Source: an uncultured Photobacterium sp.
Lineage (GTDB): Bacteria; Pseudomonadota; Gammaproteobacteria; Enterobacterales; Vibrionaceae
Assembly: GCA_947039005.1 (NCBI GenBank)
Contig: CAMQXY010000028.1
Location: forward strand, 1 to 33,535
Direction of reading: 5' to 3'
DNA: 33,535 nt
Shown: positions 1-8,978 of the stretch, piece by piece
Layout: each line of letters begins with the position of its first letter
How positions within the stretch are numbered: position 1 is the stretch's first letter
Translations under genes and position numbers: made by a program
Notes under the pieces: model-generated
What the model saw: only the letters and a program-made list of their open reading frames with translations
Databases searched by the model: none
What the model was told of the DNA's origin: nothing

Positions 1-5
1 ATTAT

Positions 6-2627
6 TTAAGCATGCTTATTAATCGTAATAATCAGCGTTTCGCGTAATAATTGCTGTTGCTCTTTGGTTAAGCGGCCGCCAGTATCATTAACAATAATAA
101 AAAAATCTTCTGCGCGTTCGCCAATGGTGGTGATTTTAGCGGCTTGTAAACTCACATTCAGCTCTGCAAATACTGATCCTATCTTTGCCAATAACCCTGG
201 CATATCAAGCGCAACCAATTCCATCATGGTTTTACGTCCGGTTTTGGTTGATAAAAACTCAACCTTAGTCGGTACATTGAAATGAAGTAATTTGCGTGGT
301 GCGCGACGAATTTTACGCTCAGATTTCATTGCTGTTAGTGCTTTGGTTAAATTTCGAATAATCCCCACATGACGATTTTCATTAATGGCTTTACCGTTAG
401 GGTCGAGCACCATAAAAGTATCGAGCGTATAACCATCTTTACTGTTCATGATCTGAGCATCATGAATACTAAGATTTTTCTTATCCAGCTCCGAGACCAC
501 AATAGCAAATAGCTTGGCTTTATCTTTGCTGTAGATAAACACTTCAGTGCCGCCACGGGTCGCTTTCTTACTCATTAATATAATCGGTTTATCGCCGCTG
601 TGTTTTAGCAATGCTTGTGCGTGCCATGCCAATTGTTTATGAGTATGGCGTAGGAAATAATCGGCTTTAAAGCGACGCCATAACACTTCAATATCACGCG
701 GCATAAAACCTTTACTGCGCAATACCGCAGACGCTAATTGTTGATTGTGACGAATGCGATCGCGCATATCTGGGGTTTTTTCTAGTCCTCGACGTAACGT
801 TTTTTGAGTTGAGTAGTATAGCTCTGCTAATAAAGTACGTTTCCAGCTGTTCCATAGGTCTTGGTTGGTGGCACAGATATCAGCCACGGTTAAACAGACT
901 AAATAATCTAAATGTTCTTCATCACCGACTTGTTTAGCAAATTCTGCCACGACTTCAGGATCGTAAATATCACGGCGTTGGGCTGTGACCGACATAAGTA
1001 AGTGCTTTTGTACCAGCCATGATACGGTTTCTGATTCTGAATGGGATAACCCATGTTCGATACAAAAATCATAAGCATCAACCGCGCCTAATTCTGAGTG
1101 ATCTCCGCCTCGTCCTTTGGCTATGTCATGAAATATCGCCGCTAAGATTAAGATCTCTTTTTTGATTAGACGTGGATAAACTTCACAACAGATAGGATGT
1201 TGCGAATGATGATTGGGGTCGTTGAATTTATGCAGATTTTTAATGACGCGAATACTGTGTTCATCGACGGTATAAACATGAAATAAATCAAACTGCATTT
1301 GCCCAACAATGTGACTCCACTGTGGTAAATAGGCGGCAATAACACCGTGACGATGCATTAATCGGAACGCTTTTTGGAGTGCATTCGGTTGTCGAACTAA
1401 TTCCATGAATTTTTCACGAGCTGCTGGGATCTCGATTAGGAAACGATTTAGACGACGTCTAGCGGTGCGTAATTGGCGCAATGTTGGCGCGGCAATACCT
1501 TCAATATCAGAGTTTTGTGCGATGTGAAGAAACATATCCAGAATAGTTTCTGGTCGCGCTTGGAATAAAGCGGGTTTGGTGGCTTCGATTAAATGACCGC
1601 GTAATTGAAAATCATCATTGAGCACAATGGGTTCTTGGCGAGTGTCGGGTTTAATGATCGCTTCATCAAACAGCTGTAATAACATTTTATTAAGTTCAGC
1701 GACACGGCGTAAAATACGATAAAAAGCCTTCATCATCATTTCAACCGCCTGATTACCTTCACCATGATAATCAAGATGCTCAGCGACAGAGGTTTGATGA
1801 TCAAAAGTAAGACGATTGTCATAGCGGCGTAGTTCGATGTGGAGTGCAAATCGAATTCGCCATAATGCATTTTGACATTCAACCAGTTCACGGTATTCCG
1901 CATCGGTTAAAAAACCATGATGACTCATCTCTAATAGGCTGGTGGCACCAAAATGACGTCGCGCAACCCAGCTTAAAGTGTGAATATCACGTAATCCGCC
2001 CGGGCTTGATTTAATATCAGGTTCAAGGTTATAAGTCGTGTCATGGTAACGCGCATGGCGTACTCGTTGTTCTTCAACTTTGGCTTGATAAAATGTTTCA
2101 CTGGGCCAAAACTGAGGCGAATTAATTGCTACGGTTAATTGATGAAAAGTTTGTTGATTACCGCATAAAAACCGTGATTCAGTTAAATTGGTTGCGACAG
2201 TAAGATCATCTTTGCCGACGGCAATACATTCTTCAACGGTACGAACACTTTGACCGACCTCTAAGCGAAGATCCCATAACAGCGTAATAAGGGCACTGAC
2301 ATTGGTTGCGACAGCTTCTTCTAAAGGGTGTTGACTTAATATTAGTAGATCAACATCAGACAGTGGATGCAATTCTCCGCGACCATAGCCGCCAACTGCA
2401 ATTAATGCTAAATCAGGTTGTTGTTCAAATTCATAAAAACGCCATAATCGGATCAGTAATTGATCAATAAATTGACTGCGCTCTGTGACTAAATCGACAA
2501 TTGATTTCTGTTGTTTGAACTGCAGTTTTTGCTCTTCAGCAAAATGGGTAAGGGCGGTGCGTAAACCGTCGAGAGTAATCGCATCGTCGAGGTAATCAGA
2601 AAGTTGAGTTGCTAAAATGTCTGTCAT
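6..2627 (-). CDS. glnD: Bifunctional uridylyltransferase/uridylyl-removing enzyme GlnD (PII sensor)
   Basis: This 873-residue protein is complete; its TAA stop lies at 6-8. GlnD senses glutamine in the cytosol and adds or removes UMP on PII proteins, which sets glutamine synthetase activity and nitrogen-regulated transcription. The nucleotidyltransferase motif GGYGRGELHPLSDVD is at residues 79-93 with the metal-binding D91 and D93. The HD-type hydrolase domain has H500-D501 in FHDIAKGRGGDH. Two C-terminal ACT domains follow, starting near TEVFIYSKDKAKLF and MMELVALDMPGLL. Length and domain order match the enterobacterial enzyme (about 890 residues). It lies 136 bases after map on the same strand, with a terminator hairpin between them, so it probably has its own promoter or is reached by readthrough. 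The Shine-Dalgarno sequence is weak (GGACAGCA before ATG). Confidence 0.97.
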   Translation of the reverse strand: MTDILATQLSDYLDDAITLDGLRTALTHFAEEQKLQFKQQKSIVDLVTERSQFIDQLLIRLWRFYEFEQQPDLALIAVGGYGRGELHPLSDVDLLILSQHPLEEAVATNVSALITLLWDLRLEVGQSVRTVEECIAVGKDDLTVATNLTESRFLCGNQQTFHQLTVAINSPQFWPSETFYQAKVEEQRVRHARYHDTTYNLEPDIKSSPGGLRDIHTLSWVARRHFGATSLLEMSHHGFLTDAEYRELVECQNALWRIRFALHIELRRYDNRLTFDHQTSVAEHLDYHGEGNQAVEMMMKAFYRILRRVAELNKMLLQLFDEAIIKPDTRQEPIVLNDDFQLRGHLIEATKPALFQARPETILDMFLHIAQNSDIEGIAAPTLRQLRTARRRLNRFLIEIPAAREKFMELVRQPNALQKAFRLMHRHGVIAAYLPQWSHIVGQMQFDLFHVYTVDEHSIRVIKNLHKFNDPNHHSQHPICCEVYPRLIKKEILILAAIFHDIAKGRGGDHSELGAVDAYDFCIEHGLSHSESETVSWLVQKHLLMSVTAQRRDIYDPEVVAEFAKQVGDEEHLDYLVCLTVADICATNQDLWNSWKRTLLAELYYSTQKTLRRGLEKTPDMRDRIRHNQQLASAVLRSKGFMPRDIEVLWRRFKADYFLRHTHKQLAWHAQALLKHSGDKPIILMSKKATRGGTEVFIYSKDKAKLFAIVVSELDKKNLSIHDAQIMNSKDGYTLDTFMVLDPNGKAINENRHVGIIRNLTKALTAMKSERKIRRAPRKLLHFNVPTKVEFLSTKTGRKTMMELVALDMPGLLAKIGSVFAELNVSLQAAKITTIGERAEDFFIIVNDTGGRLTKEQQQLLRETLIITINKHA

Positions 2628-2700
2628 TGCTGTCCGTGCGGTAATAGTATCTTATCTTCACTATAACCATTTCGGATCGTGAACTGTATCGCTAGATATA

Positions 2701-2729
2701 AAAAAACCGACACAGAAGGTCGGTTTTTT
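2701..2729. terminator. Rho-independent terminator between map and glnD
   Basis: An 11-bp perfect stem pairs AAAAAACCGAC (2701-2711) with GTCGGTTTTTT (2719-2729) around the 7-base loop ACAGAAG. On the minus strand it follows map and ends in a run of U. Its flanking A and T runs would let it act in both directions. Confidence 0.85.
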
Positions 2730-2763
2730 GATGTCGGCATGTGCAACAAGTGCAAATGGCGAA

Positions 2764-3603
2764 TTATGCGTTATGCATTAGACGTGGCAATGTTTCTTCT
2801 TGACGTAATGTTAAGATTTCACAACCATCTTTGGTTACTAGCAGTGTGTGTTCCCACTGTGCAGATTTCTTACCGTCAACAGTGTAAACCGTCCAACCAT
2901 CTTGCTCGTCTGATTCGCAGCTAAATTTACCCGCGTTAATCATTGGCTCAATCGTGAAACACATGCCTTCTTTCATGACAGTGCGATCACTATTTTTGTA
3001 ATGAACCACTTGTGGCTCTTCATGGAATTCGTTACCAATACCATGACCGCAGTAATCTTTCACGATAGAAAAACGGCTGCTACCTGCTTTGATGAATTTT
3101 TGAATGGTAGTACCAAGATCGCCAATTTTCGCGCCAGGTTTTACTTTTTTAATTGCCAGATAAAGGCTTTCTTGAGCAACGCGACAAAGGCGTTTGTCTT
3201 CAAGAGATACTTCACCTACTTCAAACATTTTTGACGTATCACCGTGGTAACCATCTTTAATCACTGTCACGTCAATATTAATGATGTCACCATCTTTTAA
3301 TACTGCTGGCTTGTTATATTTGCCATTAGCTTCTACAACAATTTCATCTTCTGATGCAGGAATACCATGACAAACAACGTGGTTAATTGAAGTGCACACA
3401 GATTTAGGGAAGCCGTGGTAGTTCAACGGTGCTGGAATCGCTTGTTGAACTTGTGTGATGTAGTCATGACAAATTTGGTCTAGCGTTTCTGTCGTCACAC
3501 CCGCCTTTACATGCGGTTCGATCATTTCTAATACATCTGCTGCCAAACGGCCAGCAATACGCATTTTTTCAATTTCTTCAGCCGTTTTGATCTTAATGCT
3601 CAT
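2764..3603 (-). CDS. map: Methionine aminopeptidase, type I
   Basis: Map removes the initiator methionine from nascent cytosolic proteins and uses two divalent metal ions. All five metal ligands are visible: D111 (NIDVTV), D122 (HGDTS), H187 (CGHGIG), E219 (TIEPM) and E251 (QWEHT). H79 in CHGIP is the conserved active-site histidine. The protein has 279 residues against 264 in E. coli. Most of the difference is an extra stretch of about 14 residues between HGIP (79-82) and VLKDGD (101-106), rich in acidic residues and ending GKYNKPA. It is divergent from rpsB, as in E. coli. A GAGACG stretch precedes the ATG as a weak ribosome binding site. Identification is firm; the effect of the insertion is unknown. 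Confidence 0.96.
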   Translation of the reverse strand: MSIKIKTAEEIEKMRIAGRLAADVLEMIEPHVKAGVTTETLDQICHDYITQVQQAIPAPLNYHGFPKSVCTSINHVVCHGIPASEDEIVVEANGKYNKPAVLKDGDIINIDVTVIKDGYHGDTSKMFEVGEVSLEDKRLCRVAQESLYLAIKKVKPGAKIGDLGTTIQKFIKAGSSRFSIVKDYCGHGIGNEFHEEPQVVHYKNSDRTVMKEGMCFTIEPMINAGKFSCESDEQDGWTVYTVDGKKSAQWEHTLLVTKDGCEILTLRQEETLPRLMHNA

Positions 3604-3639
3604 AAAATCGTCTCAATCTGTATGTTTCTGTATGGTGCC

Positions 3640-3648
3640 ATATTAGCA
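3640..3648 (-). promoter_or_regulatory. Possible extended -10 promoter for map
   Basis: Read on the minus strand, the sequence is TGC followed by TAATAT, an extended -10 element about 40 bases before the map start codon. No good -35 hexamer is seen at the usual spacing. The call rests on motif and position only. Confidence 0.4.
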
Positions 3649-3721
3649 GTCACAGGGGGTTAAAGGGAAGATAAGATTAGTTCTCATATCCAATTTTGAC
3701 TGGATTTTATAGGCTGTTCTA

Positions 3722-3737
3722 TGGTATAAAGCGCGCC
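3722..3737 (+). promoter_or_regulatory. rpsB-tsf promoter (extended -10 with GC-rich discriminator)
   Basis: TGGTATAAA (3722-3730) is an extended -10 element followed at once by the discriminator GCGCGCC (3731-3737), the pattern of growth-rate and stringently controlled promoters for ribosomal genes. A TTGACT at 3696-3701 lies 23 bases upstream of TATAAA, too far to pair with it, though it is 18 bases from an overlapping TATGGT at 3720-3725. The start would be near 3738, giving a leader of roughly 235 bases. Confidence 0.7.
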
Positions 3738-3861
3738 GTAAACAGTAATTTTGTTTCTATTACAAGCAAGAATTTAACCTTTAGTGGTGGAATTAGTGTG
3801 CGTAATGGTACAACTTGATTGGATTACACATACTTTTATTTATTATTCACACATATCGACA

Positions 3862-3973
3862 CATCTGCCGGGGTGCTCAGTTATCTATACTAGATAACGA
3901 TGGCTATACGCCATCATAGGGTCGGTTTTAAGATGGGATATGTGGACGCCTAACCCCATTAGAGGATTATTCA
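3862..3973 (+). promoter_or_regulatory. Structured rpsB leader, probable S2 autoregulatory element
   Basis: Directly before rpsB are two adjacent hairpins: GTTATCTA/TAGATAAC (3880-3887 with 3891-3898, 3-base loop) and GATGGC/GCCATC (3899-3904 with 3910-3915, 5-base loop). GGGGT just upstream (3870-3874) can pair with ACCCC just before the start region, closing the fold. Conserved leaders of this kind mediate repression of rpsB and tsf by ribosomal protein S2 in gamma-proteobacteria. The hairpins are seen; the S2 role is inferred from the family. Confidence 0.65.
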
Positions 3974-4702
3974 ATGGCAACTGTATCAATGCGCGACATG
4001 CTTCAGGCTGGTGTACACTTTGGTCACCAAACTCGTTACTGGAACCCAAAAATGAAGCCATTCATTTTCGGCGCTCGTAACCGTGTACACATCATCAACC
4101 TAGAAAAAACTGTACCAATGTTCAATGCAGCACTAGCTGAAATTGAAAAAATTGCTGCACGTAAAGGTAAAGTTCTTTTCGTTGGTACTAAGCGCGCAGC
4201 TAGTGAATCAATCAAAGAAGCAGCAATCAGCTGTGACCAGTACTACGTAAACAACCGTTGGTTGGGTGGTATGTTGACTAACTGGAAAACAGTTCGTCAA
4301 TCAATCAAGCGTCTTAAAGAACTTGAAGCTCAATCTATTGATGGTACTTTCGACCAGCTAACCAAGAAAGAAGCGCTTATGCGTACTCGTGAAATGGAAA
4401 AGCTTGAGAAATCACTAGGTGGTATTAAGAACATGGGCGGTTTACCTGACGCAATGTTCGTAGTTGGCGCTGATTGTGAGCACATCGCAATTAAAGAAGC
4501 TAACAACCTAGGTATCCCAGTATTTGCTGTTGTTGATACTAACTCTGATCCAGATGGCGTTGATTTCGTTATCCCAGGTAACGATGACGCAATCCGCGCG
4601 ATTCAGCTTTACACTGGTACTGTAGCTCAAACTGTTAAAGAAGCTCGTAACCAAGATATCGCTGTTCAAGCAGAAGAAGATGGTTTCGTAGCTGAAGCTT
4701 AA
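3974..4702 (+). CDS. rpsB: 30S ribosomal protein S2
   Basis: This 242-residue protein matches S2 throughout: [26 protein letters not shown] at the start, then [26 protein letters not shown] and the [26 protein letters not shown] segment. S2 binds the back of the 30S subunit near S1 and helps translation initiation. A strong GAGGA ribosome binding site sits at 3962-3966. The codons are those of a highly expressed gene, with frequent GGT, CGT, GCT and AAC. It is followed by tsf, 119 bases on, past an attenuator hairpin. It is expected to repress its own operon through the structured leader upstream. Confidence 0.98.
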   Translation: MATVSMRDMLQAGVHFGHQTRYWNPKMKPFIFGARNRVHIINLEKTVPMFNAALAEIEKIAARKGKVLFVGTKRAASESIKEAAISCDQYYVNNRWLGGMLTNWKTVRQSIKRLKELEAQSIDGTFDQLTKKEALMRTREMEKLEKSLGGIKNMGGLPDAMFVVGADCEHIAIKEANNLGIPVFAVVDTNSDPDGVDFVIPGNDDAIRAIQLYTGTVAQTVKEARNQDIAVQAEEDGFVAEA

Positions 4703-4762
4703 TAGCCTGCTGCTTTACATAAAAGCATCTTAAGTTACCTTGCGTAAACTAAGAATGGTTAC

Positions 4763-4790
4763 CAGGGGCCGATAATGGCCCCTGATTTTT
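4763..4790 (+). terminator. Attenuator/terminator between rpsB and tsf
   Basis: CAGGGGCC (4763-4770) pairs perfectly with GGCCCCTG (4777-4784) around GATAAT, followed by ATTTTT. It is a strong GC stem with a short U-tract. Because tsf is just downstream with no obvious promoter, it most likely lowers tsf transcription relative to rpsB rather than ending it. Confidence 0.75.
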
Positions 4791-4821
4791 ACTCAACGAA
4801 TTCAAATCTGAGGATTATCAC

Positions 4822-5667
4822 ATGGCAACAGTTACAGCTGCCCTAGTTAAAGAACTGCGTGAACGTACTGGCGCAGGCATGATGGATTGTAAGAAAGCAC
4901 TAGTAGAAGCGAACGCTGATATTGAGCTAGCAATCGAAAACATGCGTAAAAGCGGTGCTGCTAAAGCTGCTAAAAAAGCAGGTAACGTAGCAGCTGAAGG
5001 TACTATCATCATCAAAACTGCTGACGGTAAAGCAGCACTTGTTGAAGTAAACTGCCAGACTGACTTCGTTGCTAAAGATGGTAGCTTCCTAGCATTTGCT
5101 AACTCTGTTGCTGATGCAGCACTTGTTAGCCACGCTACAGTTGAAGAGCTTCAAGCACAGTTTGAAGAAGCCCGTATCGAGCTAGTTGCTAAGATCGGTG
5201 AGAACATCTCTATCCGTCGCGTAGCATATATTGCTGGCGATAAGGTTTCTGCTTACACTCACGGTACTCGTATCGCAGTAGTTGTTGCTGGTAACGGCGA
5301 TGAAGAAACTCTTAAGCACATCGCAATGCATGTTGCAGCTTCTAACCCTGAATACGTTAACCCAAGTGACGTACCAGCTGAAGTTGTAGCAAAAGAGCGT
5401 GCAGTTCAAGTTGAAATCGCTATGAACGAAGGTAAACCACAAGCTATCGCTGAGAAGATGGTTGAAGGTCGCATGAAGAAGTTTACTGGCGAAGTTTCTC
5501 TAACTGGCCAAGCTTTCATCATGGAACCAAAGAAAACTGTTGGTGATATCTTGAAAGAAACAGGCGCTACAGTAACTAACTTCGTACGTTTAGAAGTTGG
5601 TGAAGGTATCGAGAAAGCTAAAGAAATGAGCTTTGCTGAAGAAGTAGCAGCTGTTCAAAAAGGTTAA
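4822..5667 (+). CDS. tsf: Translation elongation factor Ts
   Basis: EF-Ts exchanges GDP on EF-Tu for GTP. The N-terminal UBA-like segment [21 protein letters not shown] and the core motif [12 protein letters not shown] are diagnostic, as is the C-terminal [18 protein letters not shown]. Length is 281 residues (283 in E. coli). The ribosome binding site GAGGATTAT (4810-4818) and the first codons ATGGCAAC are nearly the same as at rpsB. Codon use is of the high-expression type. It forms a unit with rpsB and ends in a strong terminator before pyrH. Confidence 0.98.
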   Translation: MATVTAALVKELRERTGAGMMDCKKALVEANADIELAIENMRKSGAAKAAKKAGNVAAEGTIIIKTADGKAALVEVNCQTDFVAKDGSFLAFANSVADAALVSHATVEELQAQFEEARIELVAKIGENISIRRVAYIAGDKVSAYTHGTRIAVVVAGNGDEETLKHIAMHVAASNPEYVNPSDVPAEVVAKERAVQVEIAMNEGKPQAIAEKMVEGRMKKFTGEVSLTGQAFIMEPKKTVGDILKETGATVTNFVRLEVGEGIEKAKEMSFAEEVAAVQKG

Positions 5668-5687
5668 TCCTTTTTAATCAGAATATC

Positions 5688-5717
5688 AAAGACCGCAACC
5701 GAGGTTGCGGTCTTTTT
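5688..5717 (+). terminator. Rho-independent terminator after tsf
   Basis: AAAGACCGCAACC (5688-5700) pairs with GGTTGCGGTCTTT (5703-5715), followed by more T. The two complementary arms leave a tetraloop CGAG if the innermost pair opens. This is the strongest terminator in the translation block. Confidence 0.88.
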
Positions 5718-5758
5718 ACAACTCCATATCTCAAAATCAGCTTGGAAGGTAAAAAAAC

Positions 5759-6487
5759 ATGACCACAAACCCTAAACCAACTTATCAGCGTATTCTTCTT
5801 AAACTAAGTGGTGAAGCACTACAAGGTAAAGAAGGTTTTGGCATTGACGCCCAAGTTCTTGACCGTATGGCACAAGAAGTAAAAGAACTCGTTGAGTTAG
5901 GCGTTCAAGTCGGCCTTGTTATTGGTGGCGGTAATTTATTCCGTGGTGCTGGTTTGGCTGAAGCAGGTATGAACCGAGTTGTGGGCGACCACATGGGTAT
6001 GCTAGCAACAGTTATGAACGGCTTAGCAATGCGTGATGCGCTGCACCGTGCCTATGTGAACGCGCGAGTAATGTCTGCTATTCCTTTAAACGGTGTATGT
6101 GATAATTATAACTGGGCTGATGCTATCAGTCAGTTACGTCAAGGCCGTGTTGTTATTTTTGCTGCAGGTACCGGTAATCCGTTCTTCACAACAGATTCTG
6201 CTGCATGTCTTCGTGGTATCGAAATCGAAGCTGATGTAGTATTAAAAGCAACAAAAGTTGAAGGCGTGTTCACGGATGATCCAGTCAAAAACCCAGATGC
6301 AACGCTTTGTGAGCAGCTGAGCTACCAAGATGTACTTGAAAAAGAACTTAAGGTAATGGATTTGGCTGCATTTACCCTTGCTCGTGACCACAACATGCCA
6401 ATTCGTGTATTTAACATGAATAAGCCAGGCGCACTGCGCCGTGTTGTAATGGGTGAGCAAGAAGGTACGCTGATCACTAACGCTTAA
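5759..6487 (+). CDS. pyrH: UMP kinase (uridylate kinase)
   Basis: PyrH phosphorylates UMP to UDP with ATP in pyrimidine nucleotide synthesis. The 242-residue protein belongs to the amino acid kinase fold: [11 protein letters not shown] near residues 11-21, [15 protein letters not shown], then [13 protein letters not shown], and the nucleotide-binding [13 protein letters not shown]. It follows tsf after a terminator and precedes frr, the usual pyrH-frr order. A ribosome binding site (GGAAGG) lies about 10 bases before the ATG. A hairpin without a U-tract follows the gene. Confidence 0.98.
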   Translation: MTTNPKPTYQRILLKLSGEALQGKEGFGIDAQVLDRMAQEVKELVELGVQVGLVIGGGNLFRGAGLAEAGMNRVVGDHMGMLATVMNGLAMRDALHRAYVNARVMSAIPLNGVCDNYNWADAISQLRQGRVVIFAAGTGNPFFTTDSAACLRGIEIEADVVLKATKVEGVFTDDPVKNPDATLCEQLSYQDVLEKELKVMDLAAFTLARDHNMPIRVFNMNKPGALRRVVMGEQEGTLITNA

Positions 6488-6504
6488 GCCTTGTAAGATT
6501 AATG

Positions 6505-6525
6505 TAGCGCTGAAAATCAGCGCTA
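6505..6525 (+). other. Hairpin between pyrH and frr
   Basis: TAGCGCTGA (6505-6513) pairs perfectly with TCAGCGCTA (6517-6525) around AAA. There is no U-tract, so it is not a standard terminator. It may protect RNA ends or mark a processing site. Confidence 0.6.
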
Positions 6526-6554
6526 TGATGACAGCATAATTTAAGGTATTTATC

Positions 6555-7112
6555 GTGATTAACGAAATTAAACAAGATGCGCAAACGCGCATGGAAAAAA
6601 GTGTTGATGCACTTAGAAGTCAGCTAGTTAAAATTCGTACAGGCCGTGCGCATCCAAGCTTGCTTGACACTATTTATGTTGAATACTACGGCGCAAGTAC
6701 ACCGCTTAAGCAAGTGGCTAACGTGGTTGCTGAAGATTCACGTACACTGGCGATTACTGTTTTTGACCGTGAATTGTCAGCGAAAGTTGAAAAAGCAATT
6801 ATGATGTCTGATTTGGGTCTAAACCCAATGTCAGCAGGTACAGTGATTCGTGTACCATTGCCACCGTTAACAGAAGAACGTCGTCGTGATCTTGTTAAGA
6901 TTGTACGTGCAGAAGCTGAGCAGAGCCGTGTTGCTGTCCGTAACATTCGTCGTGATGCTAACGCAACCGTTAAGTCTTTACTAAAAGATAAAGATATTTC
7001 TGAAGATGATGATCGTCGCACACAAGATGAAATTCAGAAATTAACGGATGACGCTATCAAGAACATCGAAGCTGTTCTTGAAGTGAAAGAAAAAGAGCTA
7101 ATGGAAGTTTAA
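6555..7112 (+). CDS. frr: Ribosome recycling factor
   Basis: RRF works with EF-G to split post-termination ribosomes. The 185-residue protein has the typical start [20 protein letters not shown], the segment [12 protein letters not shown], the domain II stretch [18 protein letters not shown], and the C-terminal helix ending [21 protein letters not shown]. The start codon is GTG at 6555, 8 bases after AAGG, and no better in-frame ATG is nearby. Length equals that of E. coli Frr. A U-rich terminator follows. Confidence 0.98.
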   Translation: MINEIKQDAQTRMEKSVDALRSQLVKIRTGRAHPSLLDTIYVEYYGASTPLKQVANVVAEDSRTLAITVFDRELSAKVEKAIMMSDLGLNPMSAGTVIRVPLPPLTEERRRDLVKIVRAEAEQSRVAVRNIRRDANATVKSLLKDKDISEDDDRRTQDEIQKLTDDAIKNIEAVLEVKEKELMEV

Positions 7113-7145
7113 GACATTAGTCTTAATTTAGCTGACAAAGTTAAG

Positions 7146-7176
7146 GCGCTGTGCGGCAGCACAGTGCTTTTTTTTT
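7146..7176 (+). terminator. Rho-independent terminator after frr
   Basis: GCGCTGTGC (7146-7154) pairs with GCACAGTGC (7159-7167), with one G-U pair and a 4-base loop GGCA, followed by nine T. It lies just before the uppS ribosome binding site, so it probably attenuates rather than isolates the downstream envelope genes. Confidence 0.85.
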
Positions 7177-7187
7177 GAGGGATAAAT

Positions 7188-7949
7188 ATGGCACAACCTT
7201 CAATAGACGCTGTTCCTGCAGCCGACTATCTTCCACAACACATCGCAGTGATTATGGATGGTAATGGCCGTTGGGCTAAAGCCAAAGGTAAAGCGCGAGT
7301 ATTTGGCCATAAAGCTGGCGTAGAAGCGGTGCGTAAGACGGTTTCTACGGCTAATCGTCTTGGAATCAAAGTCGTTACATTATTTGCTTTTAGTAGTGAA
7401 AATTGGCGTCGCCCAGAAGATGAAGTTTCATTGCTTATGGAACTGTTCATGACCGTTTTAGGCCGTGAAGTAAAAAGACTACATAAAAATAATATTCGAT
7501 TATGTATTATCGGAGACAAAAGTCGCTTCAGTGCTCGACTGCAGAAAAAAATTACTGCGGCAGAATTATTAACTGAAGGTAATACTGGGCTAGTGTTAAA
7601 TGTGGCAGCTAACTATGGCGGTCAGTGGGATATTCTTCAAGCCACTAAGCAAATGATGCAGCGTGTTATTGATCAACAACTTGATATTGACTCTCTGACG
7701 GAACAAGATTTAGCGGAGGGGTTAGTGACTCAAGGTTTACCCGATGTTGATCTATTAATTCGTACCAGTGGTGAATGTCGCATTAGTAATTTTATGTTGT
7801 GGCAAACCGCTTATGCTGAATTGTATTTTACGGAGCAACATTGGCCTGATTTTGATGAAGAAAGTTTGGTGAATGCTGTTGCATGGTTTGTTAATCGAGA
7901 GCGCCGCTTTGGTTGTACTGGCGAGCAGATACAAGCTTTGTTAAAATAA
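7188..7949 (+). CDS. uppS: Undecaprenyl diphosphate synthase (cis-prenyltransferase)
   Basis: UppS adds eight isopentenyl units to farnesyl diphosphate to make the C55 carrier lipid for peptidoglycan and O-antigen. The 253-residue protein carries MDGNGRWA at 23-30, with the catalytic aspartate D24, then [11 protein letters not shown], and the C-terminal LIRTSGE and [17 protein letters not shown] motifs. It starts with ATG 6 bases after GAGGG and heads the uppS-cdsA-dxr-rseP-bamA order common in this group. Identification is firm. Confidence 0.97.
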   Translation: MAQPSIDAVPAADYLPQHIAVIMDGNGRWAKAKGKARVFGHKAGVEAVRKTVSTANRLGIKVVTLFAFSSENWRRPEDEVSLLMELFMTVLGREVKRLHKNNIRLCIIGDKSRFSARLQKKITAAELLTEGNTGLVLNVAANYGGQWDILQATKQMMQRVIDQQLDIDSLTEQDLAEGLVTQGLPDVDLLIRTSGECRISNFMLWQTAYAELYFTEQHWPDFDEESLVNAVAWFVNRERRFGCTGEQIQALLK

Positions 7950-7962
7950 AAGATATTATTTT

Positions 7963-7990
7963 CGCCAATGCGCAGTATTGTGTGTTGGCG
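7963..7990 (+). other. Imperfect hairpin between uppS and cdsA
   Basis: CGCCAA (7963-7968) pairs with TTGGCG (7985-7990), with further partial pairing inside. It is followed by TTATTGTTT rather than a clean U-tract. It may be a weak terminator or an RNA-processing hairpin. The rest of the 114-base gap is AT-rich with no clear promoter. Confidence 0.4.
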
Positions 7991-8063
7991 TTATTGTTTA
8001 GACGGCGGGATTTTCCAATGCTAAATATTATATTTCCTATATATAAAGAAAAGAGGACGCAGT

Positions 8064-8912
8064 TTGCTTAAGCAACGAATTATTACCGCGCTAATCCTCG
8101 CGCCACTCGTCATTGCAGGAATCTTTTTTCTGCCGTTTCCTGCTTTTATTATTGCGATGGCTGCAATAACCTTAGTTGGTTTTTGGGAGTGGACGCAGTT
8201 TGTTGATCCGTCAGCACGTATTAATGCGATGATTTTACCTACGATTACGTTGGGAGCAAGTATTGCGCTGCTACCCACCGATCCTATTTCACTCTCTCAT
8301 CCTAATAGTGTTTATCACGCTATACTTCTTTTAGGTGGTTTATGGTGGTTAGTCGCATCTGCGTTAGCGATCAGTTATCCTAAAAGTGCGGATTTTTGGT
8401 CGACGAAGCCTTTTCTAAAACAAATTTTTGGTTTGCTCACATTATTGCCTTTTTTTTGGAGTATTTTAATGCTCCGCGCAGTGAATTATGACAATAATCC
8501 GTATCATGGTGCTTGCTTAGTTTTACTAGTGTGCTTATTAGTATGGGCGGCTGATACTGGCGCTTATTTCTCTGGCAAGCGTTTTGGTAAGCATAAGATG
8601 GCACCCGCGGTGAGTCCAAATAAAACCATTGAAGGGTTAGTTGGCGGGGCGTGTTTAGCTATTTTTGTTACTTGGCTTGGATCGCATTTATTATCGATTG
8701 AGTTTACATCGTTAGGCCAACTATTCTTTATTGCTATTATTACCGTGATTATTTCGGTTTTAGGCGACTTAGTTGAAAGTATGTTTAAGCGGGTTTCTGG
8801 TATTAAAGACAGCGGTAATATATTACCAGGACATGGTGGTATTCTTGATCGCATTGATAGTTTAACCGCCGCCATTCCCGTATTTGCATTACTCTATCTG
8901 TGGCTAATATAA
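8064..8912 (+). CDS. cdsA: Phosphatidate cytidylyltransferase (CDP-diacylglycerol synthase)
   Basis: CdsA converts phosphatidic acid and CTP to CDP-diacylglycerol, the precursor of all phospholipids, in the inner membrane. The 282-residue protein is mostly hydrophobic with about eight membrane segments. It ends with the family signature SMFKRVSGIKDSGNILPGHG followed by GILDRIDS. Start choice: TTG at 8064, 6 bases after AAGAGGA; it gives the family-typical N-terminus MLKQRIITALIL, and no ATG fits. It is followed by a terminator-like hairpin before dxr. Confidence 0.96.
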   Translation: MLKQRIITALILAPLVIAGIFFLPFPAFIIAMAAITLVGFWEWTQFVDPSARINAMILPTITLGASIALLPTDPISLSHPNSVYHAILLLGGLWWLVASALAISYPKSADFWSTKPFLKQIFGLLTLLPFFWSILMLRAVNYDNNPYHGACLVLLVCLLVWAADTGAYFSGKRFGKHKMAPAVSPNKTIEGLVGGACLAIFVTWLGSHLLSIEFTSLGQLFFIAIITVIISVLGDLVESMFKRVSGIKDSGNILPGHGGILDRIDSLTAAIPVFALLYLWLI

Positions 8913-8933
8913 TTAATAACAGCCATCTTTTTC

Positions 8934-8960
8934 AAAGGCAGCTATTTTGCTGCCTTTTTT
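8934..8960 (+). terminator. Terminator/attenuator between cdsA and dxr
   Basis: AAAGGCAGC (8934-8942) pairs perfectly with GCTGCCTTT (8949-8957) around TATTTT, with six T in total at the end. The dxr start is only 18 bases further on, so partial readthrough is likely. Confidence 0.8.
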
Positions 8961-8978
8961 GTAACTGTAAGTGATTTT

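Noticed and set aside
2679..2924. 81-residue open frame across the map-glnD terminator
   Set aside because: It includes the terminator stem and runs antisense into map; no homology or ribosome binding site.
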